Of a stretch of DNA of 11,334 nt, positions 1-5,811 are shown one piece after another. Position numbers and translations under genes: made by a program. The stretch covers positions 1 through 11,334 of the forward strand of contig JACCYI010000027.1 in the NCBI GenBank assembly GCA_013696535.1. Reading direction: 5' to 3'. The number at the start of each line of letters is the position of its first letter. The stretch's first letter is position 1. The notes beneath the pieces are model-generated. The model ran no database searches. It worked only from the letters and a program-made list of their open reading frames with translations, and was not told where the DNA came from. Origin of the DNA: Solirubrobacterales bacterium (GTDB taxonomy: Bacteria > Actinomycetota > Thermoleophilia > Solirubrobacterales > Solirubrobacteraceae).

Positions 1-322
1 GGGCGGTCAACCCCGACTCGACGACGGTCACTCGAGTCCCGGCCTCGTGCTCGTCGAGGCGGAACGCCACGTGGCTCTCCTCGCCCTCGACGTCCCTCCA
101 GCGAAAGGTGAGGCGGTTGGGCGCGTCGACCTCCTCGATCACGGCTTCGCGGCGCTCGCCGTCGTCCCAGCGGAACGACACCTCGGCGTCAGGTGCGAGC
201 TCGTCGGCTTCGACGGTGTCGGCGAACCAGTCCTCGAGCCGGTCCGGGTCGACCAGCGCATCCCACGTCTCCCCCTGAGGGGCGGGGACGACGATGGTGC
301 GGGTGACAGCGCGGTCGGACAT
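1..322 (-). CDS. AHSA1/SRPBCC-domain protein (partial, C-terminus outside window)
   Basis: The visible 107 residues match the N-terminal and middle part of the AHSA1 (Aha1 C-terminal-like) branch of the SRPBCC/START-like fold. An opening beta strand (TRTIVVPAP) leads into the typical WDALVDPDRLEDWF helix at residues 20-33. Strands with FRW, RLTFRW and THVTVVE-like patterns follow (FRWDDGERR, NRLTFRW, TRVTVVESG). The family binds hydrophobic ligands or acts as a co-chaperone-like protein; the ligand here is unknown. The ATG at 322 has a good upstream GAGGAG on the minus strand, so the start is secure. In actinobacteria such genes are commonly paired with an ArsR-family repressor gene, which could lie beyond the left edge. 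The gene diverges from clpP, and the two inverted repeats between them probably control it. The stop codon is not in the window. Confidence 0.85.
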   Translation of the reverse strand, partial: MSDRAVTRTIVVPAPQGETWDALVDPDRLEDWFADTVEADELAPDAEVSFRWDDGERREAVIEEVDAPNRLTFRWRDVEGEESHVAFRLDEHEAGTRVTVVESGLTA

Positions 323-339
323 GCGAGCTCCTCATTCGT

Positions 340-355
340 GCAACGACCTGGTTGC
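340..355. promoter_or_regulatory. Inverted repeat GCAAC-N6-GTTGC, first copy (probable operator)
   Basis: Perfect 5-bp arms GCAAC (340-344) and GTTGC (351-355) are separated by 6 bases. A second copy with the same arms and spacer length lies at 377-392; the centres are 37 bp apart. This copy lies just upstream of the AHSA1 start and would overlie the start point of a minus-strand transcript. The geometry resembles palindromes I recall before ArsR/AHSA1 operons, so an ArsR-type repressor is the best guess. That link is inference. Confidence 0.55.
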
Positions 356-358
356 GAC

Positions 359-365
359 TATGGTA
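359..365. promoter_or_regulatory. Symmetric -10 element shared by divergent AHSA1 and clpP promoters
   Basis: TATGGTA reads TATGGT on the plus strand (359-364) and TACCAT on the minus strand (365-360). Both fit the TANNNT -10 pattern. It sits almost exactly midway between the two GCAAC-N6-GTTGC repeats. No good -35 hexamer is visible for either direction, so this call rests on position and on the -10 pattern only. Confidence 0.35.
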
Positions 366-376
366 CATCTCCAAGA

Positions 377-392
377 GCAACGCATCGGTTGC
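377..392. promoter_or_regulatory. Inverted repeat GCAAC-N6-GTTGC, second copy (probable operator)
   Basis: Arms GCAAC (377-381) and GTTGC (388-392) with a 6-base spacer are identical in arm sequence and layout to the copy at 340-355, while the spacers differ. It lies over the expected -35 zone of the AHSA1 promoter and inside the likely clpP leader. A protein bound here could therefore affect both genes. Confidence 0.55.
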
Positions 393-415
393 ACATCTAG
401 TCGAAAGGAGCTTGC

Positions 416-1000
416 ATGCCCCTGGTACCCATGGTCGTCGAGCAGACTTCGCGCGGCGAGCGCTCGTTCGACATCTACTCCCGGCTGCTCAACGAGCGCG
501 TGATCTTCCTGGGCCAACCCGTCGACGACGACATCGCCAACCTCGTGGTGGCCCAGCTGCTGCACCTCGAGTCCGAGGACCCGGAGAAGGACGTGTCGCT
601 CTACATCAACTCACCGGGAGGGTCCGTGTACGCCGGGCTGGCCATCTACGACACGATGCAGTTCGTCAAACCCGACGTGCAGACCATCTGCTTCGGCACC
701 GCCATGTCGATGGGCTCGCTGCTGCTGATGGGCGGGGCGGCCGGAAAGCGACTCGCGCTGCCCGACGCGAAGATCCTCATCCACCAGCCGTCGGGCGGGT
801 ATCAGGGCCAGTCCGCCGATATCGAGATCCACGCCCGGGAGATCCTCCAGATCCGCCACCGGATCGACGAGCTGTATGCGCACCACACCGGTCAAAGCCA
901 AGAGCAGGTCCACGACGACATGGACCGCGACCGCTACTTCACGGCCGCTGAGGCCGCGGCATACGGGCTGATCGACCGCGTCATCAGCGATCGGGGCTGA
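416..1000 (+). CDS. clpP: ATP-dependent Clp protease proteolytic subunit ClpP
   Basis: This is the serine peptidase that forms the 14-subunit degradation chamber of Clp proteases in the cytoplasm. AAA+ partners such as ClpX or ClpC feed it unfolded substrates. At 194 aa it has the usual family length. The catalytic triad is complete: Ser98 in GTAMSMGS, His123 in IHQPSGG and Asp172 in DRDRYF. The [19 protein letters not shown] block and the C-terminal [11 protein letters not shown] motif are also present. The ATG at 416 follows AAAGGAG (404-410) at good spacing; an in-frame ATG at 431 is a weaker alternative. A 77-aa gene follows after 8 bases and is likely co-transcribed. No clpX follows, unlike the common clpP-clpX order. 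Two inverted repeats upstream may regulate it together with the divergent AHSA1 gene. Confidence 0.97.
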   Translation: MPLVPMVVEQTSRGERSFDIYSRLLNERVIFLGQPVDDDIANLVVAQLLHLESEDPEKDVSLYINSPGGSVYAGLAIYDTMQFVKPDVQTICFGTAMSMGSLLLMGGAAGKRLALPDAKILIHQPSGGYQGQSADIEIHAREILQIRHRIDELYAHHTGQSQEQVHDDMDRDRYFTAAEAAAYGLIDRVISDRG

Positions 1001-1008
1001 GGCGGGCG

Positions 1009-1242
1009 ATGTCGACCCTCACCGGAGATCTCGCTCTCAAGCGTGTCACCCTCGGCTTCGTCGGTGGTCTGACCCTCACCCGACGGATGACGCTCGAGCA
1101 CCTTGACGGTCTCAAAGCCGCGCTCGCAAGCGACGCGAGCTGGCACGAGGTGCGAACGGCGCAGGAGCACATCGTCATCTCGGTGTCCCGGCTCGCGTTC
1201 TACGAGCTCGAAGAAACGGCGCGCCGAGTCGGTTTCGGCTGA
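1009..1242 (+). CDS. Small protein of unknown function downstream of clpP (77 aa)
   Basis: I do not recognise this protein. It starts 8 bases after the clpP stop, with GAGGCGGG as a plausible ribosome binding site, so it probably shares the clpP transcript. It has no signal peptide, no clear membrane segment and no cysteine. The sequence alternates strand-like and helix-like parts: a Thr/Leu/Val-rich start (residues 1-25), an amphipathic helix LEHLDGLKAALA (about 29-40), a strand HIVISVSR (about 54-61) and a final helix YELEETARRVGF. This suggests a small soluble alpha/beta domain. A role near ClpP, as adaptor, substrate or regulator, is possible but rests only on gene order. Confidence 0.7.
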   Translation: MSTLTGDLALKRVTLGFVGGLTLTRRMTLEHLDGLKAALASDASWHEVRTAQEHIVISVSRLAFYELEETARRVGFG

Positions 1243-1275
1243 GAACATGGTGCCGCGTGGACGTCGACCTGCACA

Positions 1276-1294
1276 GGGCGGCAGGTATCCGCCC
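1276..1294. terminator. Candidate hairpin between convergent genes
   Basis: GGGCGG (1276-1281) and CCGCCC (1289-1294) form a perfect 6-bp stem with a 7-base loop. It lies between the ends of the 77-aa gene (1242) and the convergent J-domain gene (1308), where a bidirectional terminator is expected. No T-run follows on either strand, so intrinsic termination would be weak. Confidence 0.35.
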
Positions 1295-1307
1295 GTCGTC
1301 TGGTTGC

Positions 1308-2552
1308 CTACGCTGCGAGCTCTTTGGGCTCCGCGGCGAGGACCTGCTCGCGGAGATCGCGGACCTCGGGGTCGTCGCCGAGCGCGAGCGCCTGCTCACA
1401 GGCGGCGAGGCAGTCGCGCGAGCGATCGGTTCGGGCCAACGCGTGAGCGTACCGCGACCACGCCGCTCTCGAGCGGGGATCAAGCTCGGTGGCGGCTTCG
1501 CAGGCGGAGACCTCCCCGCCGACGTCTCCCATCAGATTGGCGACCAGCGCAAGGTCGAGCAGGCCCTGCTCGCTCGGCCCGAGCGCCCAGGCCCGCTCGA
1601 GCGCCTCGCGGGCCCCCGGCCGGTCGAAACGACGCAGGCGGAGCCGCCCGAGACGCTCCCACGCCGGCGCGTCACGCGGCGTCAGGGCGACCTCGCGCTC
1701 GGTGGCCTGCTCGGCCAGCGACAGCGAGCCCATGTCCTCGTAGATCCGGGCGGCGTACCGGTACGGGGCCGGGCGCTCACGCTCGTGGCGCGCCCAGTCC
1801 CGAACCGCCCGGCCGGCGGCAGCGAGGTTCCCGCCCTGCCAGAACGCGATGGTCATGAGACGCAGGACAGCGGTGTTCGCCGGATCCGCGTCTCGTGCGT
1901 AGATCAGGCGCCGGGCCGCCAGCTCGTAGTTCTCCTCCGCGAGGGCGTGCTGGGCCGCGGTCATGAAGCGCTGCACGCGATCGGCGCCGGGATCAGGCTT
2001 GGAGAAGTCGACGAACTGGAGCGAGCCGGCCGGCACCGTCCGGATGCCGACCTGGAAGGTGATCCGAGCCCACTGCTGGATGTCGTCGCCCCCGCCGGTG
2101 AAGTAGATGCCGGTCACGCTGCCGACGCCCCACTCGGGGTAGGAGAGGCACCGCGCGTATCGGTGCACGACGGAGTGATCGGGAACGCGGGAGCCGAAGG
2201 GATCGTGCTTCTCACGGTCGGCGTCGGACTCCCGGCGCTCCTGCTCCTCTGCGTAGGCCCGCGCCCCTTCCTCGGCTCGGCGCTTGCGCGCGGCGGCGGC
2301 CGAGACCTTCACGGCGTTGGCCGTGACCCGCCCCCCACGAGAATCCTCGGCGAGCGATTCGAGCTGGTCGGCTGCCGTGTTGATCGCCTTCAGATGGCGC
2401 TCGTGCTCGAGCTGCTTGCCGGGCGGCGCGATGTCCGGATGCCAGCGCTTGGCCATCCTGCGGCGCGCGAGCTGGATCGCGCGCTTGTCGAACGGCGGGT
2501 CGATCTCCAGCAGAAGGACCGACTGCTCGATATCGAGGATCTGAGACGGCAT
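1308..2552 (-). CDS. J-domain protein with Tudor-like module and TPR repeats
   Basis: This 414-aa soluble protein is a DnaJ-type co-chaperone, expected to stimulate the ATPase of an Hsp70 (DnaK). The J domain spans about residues 9-68, with the diagnostic His-Pro-Asp at 38-40 in KRWHPDIAPPG between two helices. A charged, Ala/Arg/Glu-rich linker (about 75-118) follows. Residues about 130-185 form a beta-rich module with a GVGSV turn and an F-x-x-G-x-R-x-V-P-x-x-x-L end, resembling small SH3/Tudor-like domains. The C-terminal half (about 194-400) consists of about six TPR-like helix pairs such as AALLRLMTIA, YRYAARIYEDMG and AWERLGRLRLRR. The glycine-rich and zinc-finger regions of classical DnaJ are absent, so this is a class C J protein with its own client module. 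The ATG at 2552 lacks a clear ribosome binding site; a -10-like TACCGT lies 11 bases upstream, so the leader may be very short. Confidence 0.85.
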   Translation of the reverse strand: MPSQILDIEQSVLLLEIDPPFDKRAIQLARRRMAKRWHPDIAPPGKQLEHERHLKAINTAADQLESLAEDSRGGRVTANAVKVSAAAARKRRAEEGARAYAEEQERRESDADREKHDPFGSRVPDHSVVHRYARCLSYPEWGVGSVTGIYFTGGGDDIQQWARITFQVGIRTVPAGSLQFVDFSKPDPGADRVQRFMTAAQHALAEENYELAARRLIYARDADPANTAVLRLMTIAFWQGGNLAAAGRAVRDWARHERERPAPYRYAARIYEDMGSLSLAEQATEREVALTPRDAPAWERLGRLRLRRFDRPGAREALERAWALGPSEQGLLDLALVANLMGDVGGEVSACEAATELDPRSRAAWSRYAHALARTDRSRDCLAACEQALALGDDPEVRDLREQVLAAEPKELAA

Positions 2553-2562
2553 GCGAAGGGTC

Positions 2563-2569
2563 TACGGTA
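2563..2569. promoter_or_regulatory. Symmetric -10 element between divergent genes, probable leaderless promoter
   Basis: CTACGGTAG (2562-2570) reads as TACGGT on the plus strand (2563-2568) and TACCGT on the minus strand (2569-2564). On the plus strand exactly six bases separate it from the GTG at 2575, the spacing expected when transcription begins at the start codon. On the minus strand it would give the J-domain gene a leader of only a few bases. No good -35 hexamer is seen. Confidence 0.4.
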
Positions 2570-2574
2570 GCGCC

Positions 2575-3000
2575 GTGGACGACCCCGGGCACACGCATCT
2601 GAACTCATCGGCGCGGGCGGTGCTGGCCGAGACCCTGGACGTGGCGAGGGCCACGGCGGAGGGACGCGTCGAGCAGGGAGACCTCGAGCCGTTCGCGCTC
2701 GTGCACGCGAAGGGAGACCTCCAACTCGTCCTACTCGGAGACGTCGCGGGGGCCCTGAGCCACGCCGACGGAACCGGGAGGGTGGCCGCCGCGCTGCTGC
2801 GCCGCTACGACGCCGCGGGGTTCGCGATCGCGGTGGCGACCGTTGCCTCGCCTGACGGCTCACCCGAGCATCCCCAGGCCCGGGAGGTTGTGCGGATCAT
2901 CGTCGGCCATGCCGACGGCACGAGCGGTGCGACGTGGTGCGAGCTGCGCCGCAGCGCCGGCGGGCCGCGTCTCAGCGGCTTGTGGGAGACGGCGGGCTGA
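2575..3000 (+). CDS. Hypothetical protein (141 aa), probably leaderless
   Basis: I do not recognise this protein. I chose the GTG at 2575 because a TANNNT box ends six bases upstream and because the ATG at 2551 would overlap the start codon of the divergent J-domain gene. The protein begins MDDPGHTHLNSSAR and has a helical N-terminus (ARAVLAETLDVARATAEGRVEQ). Alternating strand and helix follow: FALVHAKGDLQLVLLG, then AAALLRRYDAAGFAIAVATVA, then REVVRIIVGHADGTSGATWCELRRS. The pattern suggests one compact alpha/beta domain with no signal peptide or membrane segment. Its last 29 bases overlap the 3' end of the convergent hydrolase gene. No function is proposed. Confidence 0.7.
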   Translation: MDDPGHTHLNSSARAVLAETLDVARATAEGRVEQGDLEPFALVHAKGDLQLVLLGDVAGALSHADGTGRVAAALLRRYDAAGFAIAVATVASPDGSPEHPQAREVVRIIVGHADGTSGATWCELRRSAGGPRLSGLWETAG

Positions 3001-3775
3001 GAAACCGCTCGAGCGCGGCGGTGAAGGACTCAGGCTGGTGCAGGTTCGTGATGTGGCCGGCGTCGGGCAGCACGAGCAGCTCGGCGTCCTTGACCAGGCT
3101 GGCCAGCAGCCGCGCCTGGGTCAGATTGCGATCCTGCTCGCCGACGATCACCAGCGTCCGCGCGGTGATGGCGCCCAGCCGGTTACGCGTGTCGTGGGCG
3201 CCCAGCCCTCGCCACACCCTGATCGCCGCCTCGCGGCCGGTTCCCGCGGTCGCGGCCCGTACGAGCTCGCGAGCTTCCTCGGATCGGCTGCCCATCCCCC
3301 GGGCAGCGAGGTAGGCGAGCGGCGCCGTCCCGATCGCGCGCAGCGCGCCCTCCACCAGCGGGGTGAGGGCTCGTCCGACCTGGCGCTCGGGTTCAGATGC
3401 GCCCGTCACCACCCAGGTGTCGGCCATCACCACCGCGTCGAGGCGGCGCGAGGCCACGATGGCCACCTCCTGGGCGACGAGACCCCCGACCGACAGCCCG
3501 ACGATCGAGAAGCGGTCGAGTGCCAGCCCGTCGGCGAGCGCGAGCAGGTCATCTCGCAGCAGGATGGGCGTGAAGGCGTCGACTTCCTCTCCGCCCCGGG
3601 TCCCGCCGTGGCCGCGAAGGTCGTACGCGATGCAGCGGTAGGTGTCTGAGAGCGCCCGGACCTGTGGGGCCCACATCGCGCGGTTGCCGAGGCCGCCGTG
3701 CACGAAGAGCACCGGCGGACCCGTTCCGACGTCGTCGTAGGCGACCCGAAGATCGCCGGTGAGGATCGACGCCAT
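2972..3775 (-). CDS. Alpha/beta-fold hydrolase
   Basis: This 267-aa cytoplasmic enzyme belongs to the alpha/beta hydrolase superfamily and has a complete catalytic triad. Ser95 lies in the nucleophile elbow GLSVG, Asp215 in VGEQDRN and His241 in DAGHITNLHQPESF. The oxyanion motif HGG is at 26-28 and the conserved YDLRGHG at 51-57. A cap region lies at about 125-190. The sequence resembles 3-oxoadipate enol-lactonase/haloperoxidase-like members, but the substrate cannot be told from sequence. The ATG at 3775 lies 16 bases after the ABC permease stop and has no strong ribosome binding site, so it is likely the last gene of the minus-strand operon. A link to the exporter, for example hydrolysis of the exported or a detoxified compound, is only inferred from position. 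Confidence 0.9.
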   Translation of the reverse strand: MASILTGDLRVAYDDVGTGPPVLFVHGGLGNRAMWAPQVRALSDTYRCIAYDLRGHGGTRGGEEVDAFTPILLRDDLLALADGLALDRFSIVGLSVGGLVAQEVAIVASRRLDAVVMADTWVVTGASEPERQVGRALTPLVEGALRAIGTAPLAYLAARGMGSRSEEARELVRAATAGTGREAAIRVWRGLGAHDTRNRLGAITARTLVIVGEQDRNLTQARLLASLVKDAELLVLPDAGHITNLHQPESFTAALERFLSPPSPTSR

Positions 3776-3791
3776 CTTCGCGCGTCCGGCG

Positions 3792-4592
3792 TCAGTCGAC
3801 GAGCTTCTTGGTCATCCGCCAGATCGCCAGCCGCCAGAGGACGAGTCCGAAGACGAGCAGGACGCCGACCCTCGCGAGGTCCTCGAGCGGCGTGTCGAAG
3901 CCGAATGCCGCCTCGCGGACGAGCTCCACACAATGGTGCAGCGGATTGACTTCGGCGAGGATCCGTGCCCACTGGGGCAGTCCGTCGATGGGGAAGAAGG
4001 TTCCAGCCGTGAGGAAGAGCGGCGTGATCACCGTGCTCGTCACGTAGTTGAAGTTGTCGATCGACTTCAGTACCGCGGCGATCAGGATGCCGAAGCAGGC
4101 CCACCCGAAACCCGTGAGGAAGCCGATGAACGGGACGAGCAGCATGCTCCACCGGGGGTCGAGCCCGAAGACCATCGCCACCAGCAGCGGTGTGCAGCCG
4201 AAGGTCCCGGCGCGGGTCGCGATCCACAGCGACTCAGCGGTGACGAGCTCCTCCGTGTCCACCGGTGCGGCGAGGATCGCGTCGTAGGTCCGCTGGAACT
4301 GGTACTTGATGAAGGTCCCGAACATGGCCGGGAACACGGAGGAGAACAACACGGCGGTGGCCACCGTGCCCGTCCCGACGAACTCGACGTAGTCATAGCC
4401 CGCGACCTTGGTGACCAGCGAGCCGAACCCGAAGCCGAAGGCTAGAAGGTAGATCGTCGGCTCGACGGTCGAGGAGAACGTCGTCGCGCGCCAGAAGGAC
4501 GAGAAGTTGATGATCTCCCGCGTGAGGACGCCGGCGAGCGCCGGACGCTCGAGGCGGCCGATGCGGCGGGCGCCCTGGGCCCTGGCGCTCAC
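3792..4592 (-). CDS. ABC-2 type transporter permease (NodJ/DrrB-like)
   Basis: This 266-aa integral membrane protein is the channel-forming half of an ABC exporter. About six hydrophobic segments are visible, near residues 38-60, 73-95, 125-143, 148-175, 184-204 and 238-258. Family marks include the FLTAGTFFPIDGLPQW stretch (194-208) and NPLHHCVELVRE (216-227), typical of NodJ/DrrB/ABC-2 permeases. The start is GTG at 4592, and it shares the four bases GTGA with the TGA stop of the ATPase gene, a clear sign of translational coupling. With the ATPase it should form a two-plus-two complex in the cytoplasmic membrane exporting a lipophilic or polysaccharide-like substrate. The substrate is unknown. 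Confidence 0.93.
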   Translation of the reverse strand: MSARAQGARRIGRLERPALAGVLTREIINFSSFWRATTFSSTVEPTIYLLAFGFGFGSLVTKVAGYDYVEFVGTGTVATAVLFSSVFPAMFGTFIKYQFQRTYDAILAAPVDTEELVTAESLWIATRAGTFGCTPLLVAMVFGLDPRWSMLLVPFIGFLTGFGWACFGILIAAVLKSIDNFNYVTSTVITPLFLTAGTFFPIDGLPQWARILAEVNPLHHCVELVREAAFGFDTPLEDLARVGVLLVFGLVLWRLAIWRMTKKLVD

Positions 4593-5503
4593 TTGACTTC
4601 TTCCCCGGTCAGCAGCACGAAGACGTCTTCGAGGTTGGCCGCCCGCCGATGGCCCTCGGGGGCCTCGCCGTTGGCCGATTCCGTGCCGAGCACCGCCACG
4701 CTGGTCCCCGTCCGGCGGGTGCGGAAGCCGCTCTGGAGTGCCTCGCGCTCGACTTCCGCCAGCCGGGGGGGCGGGCCGTAGACCTCGACGACCTCGCGCC
4801 CCGCGTGCTCGGCCACGAGCTCATGCGGCGGGCCGGACGCGACGGCGTGCCCCTCAGCCATGATGGTCACCGTGTCGGCGAGGCGCTCGGCCTCCTCGAT
4901 GTAGTGCGTCGACATCAGGATGGAGACCCCGTCCGCTCGCAGCGCGTCGATCAGCGCCCAGAGCTCCTGGCGGACCTGCGGATCGAGGCCGACCGTCGGC
5001 TCGTCGAGGAGCACGAGGCGCGGCTTGTGCACCAGAGCCCGCGCGATCAGGAGCCGCCGGCGCATCCCGCCAGAGAGCTTGTCCGCGCGCGTGTCACGGC
5101 GGTCGGCGAGGTTGGCCAGCTCGAGCGCCTGCTCGATCGCATCGCGTCGGCCCGCACGCGGGATCCGGTAGAGGTGGGTGAACACCCGCAGATTCTGCTC
5201 GACGGTCAGCGTGGTGTCGAGGTTGTCGAGCTGTGGAACGACGCCGCACTCGGCGCGCGCGGCCTTGGAGTCCCCTGGCAGCACGTGGCCGAGGACCGTG
5301 ATCTCCCCCTCATCGGCGATCGCCTGCGCGGTGAGCATCCGCATCGTGGTCGACTTGCCCGCACCGTTGGGTCCCAGAAGGCCGACGCAAGTGCCTTCGG
5401 GCACCTCGAGGTCCAAGCGGTCCACCGCTGTGAGCTCGCCGTATCGCTTGACGACTCCGCGGAGCGAGATGGCCGATCCGGACACCCGATGACCGTAGCT
5501 CAC
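4589..5503 (-). CDS. ABC transporter ATP-binding protein (NodI/DrrA-like)
   Basis: This 304-aa cytoplasmic ATPase energises the adjacent ABC-2 permease. It has all ABC motifs: Walker A GPNGAGKST (44-52), Q-loop Gln91 in VVPQLDNLD, signature LSGGM (143-147), Walker B with LLDEPT (Asp167, Glu168), D-loop GLDP and H-loop His200. A C-terminal extension of about 80 residues resembles those of NodI/DrrA-type proteins. Two starts compete. GTG at 5503 overlaps the toxin stop in a GTGA, like the next junction. GTG at 5485 lies exactly six bases after a TACGGT box and could be a leaderless start. I report the longer form; the first six residues lie outside the conserved fold. The gene probably belongs to the operon that starts with the kinase and phosphatase genes. 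Confidence 0.94.
   Translation of the reverse strand: MSYGHRVSGSAISLRGVVKRYGELTAVDRLDLEVPEGTCVGLLGPNGAGKSTTMRMLTAQAIADEGEITVLGHVLPGDSKAARAECGVVPQLDNLDTTLTVEQNLRVFTHLYRIPRAGRRDAIEQALELANLADRRDTRADKLSGGMRRRLLIARALVHKPRLVLLDEPTVGLDPQVRQELWALIDALRADGVSILMSTHYIEEAERLADTVTIMAEGHAVASGPPHELVAEHAGREVVEVYGPPPRLAEVEREALQSGFRTRRTGTSVAVLGTESANGEAPEGHRRAANLEDVFVLLTGEEVK
5492..5497 (-). promoter_or_regulatory. Candidate internal -10 box before a GTG start of the ABC ATPase gene
   Basis: TACGGT (5497-5492 on the minus strand) is followed by six bases and then GTG at 5485. The box and the spacing are identical to those before the 141-aa gene at 2563-2577. It may allow the transporter genes to be transcribed apart from the upstream signalling and toxin-antitoxin genes. 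No -35 hexamer is evident. Confidence 0.3.
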
Positions 5504-5811
5504 ACGTACGAGCGACAGCTACGGCGCTGCGCCGCGATCGCCTTCGCGTGATGGTGAACGGCCTCGTGGCGCTCGGCGTCGGTGCGCGCAACGAGGACGG
5601 CCACGGGCGCCGGCGTCATCCGCTCTCGCGGGTCGTGCAGCATGACCAGGACTCCTCCCCGCTGCGCCACCGCCGCGAGCACGTCGACGTCCGACGCCGA
5701 CAGGAGCCCCAACTCCGCCACGGTGGTGGCTGCGCGTCCCCGCGCGCGCAGCTCGGCCGCCAGTGACGGCGGCAAGCCGTCGTCGAGCACGATCAGGCGT
5801 GCTGCAGCCAC
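5500..5811 (-). CDS. DUF5615 PIN-like toxin candidate (VapC45-like)
   Basis: This 103-aa protein matches the DUF5615/Mut7-C-like branch of PIN-fold RNases, the usual partner of DUF433 antitoxins. An N-terminal strand ends in acidic residues (LIVLDDGLPP, Asp10/Asp11). It is followed by the LAAELRARG helix, the VAELGLLSASDVDVL block (Glu33, Asp41) and a strand GGVLVMLHD ending in Asp60. PIN-fold enzymes cleave RNA with clustered acidic residues and metal ions. The GTG at 5811 is supported by GAGGAGG (5819-5825) at 7-base spacing, and the gene overlaps the antitoxin gene by 19 bases. Its TGA overlaps the ATPase GTG. The first motif is usually D-E-N/D-L-P and the last usually T-R-D; here both deviate, so activity may be reduced or changed. 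Confidence 0.72.
   Translation of the reverse strand: MAAARLIVLDDGLPPSLAAELRARGRAATTVAELGLLSASDVDVLAAVAQRGGVLVMLHDPRERMTPAPVAVLVARTDAERHEAVHHHAKAIAAQRRSCRSYV

Noticed and set aside
1257..2570. 437-codon plus-strand open frame opposite the J-domain gene
   Set aside because: The minus-strand protein has an HPD motif and TPR-like repeats, while the plus-strand translation is low in recognisable structure.
4649..5551. 300-codon plus-strand open frame opposite the ABC ATPase gene
   Set aside because: Every ABC motif lies on the minus strand in the correct order, and the plus frame is a shadow.
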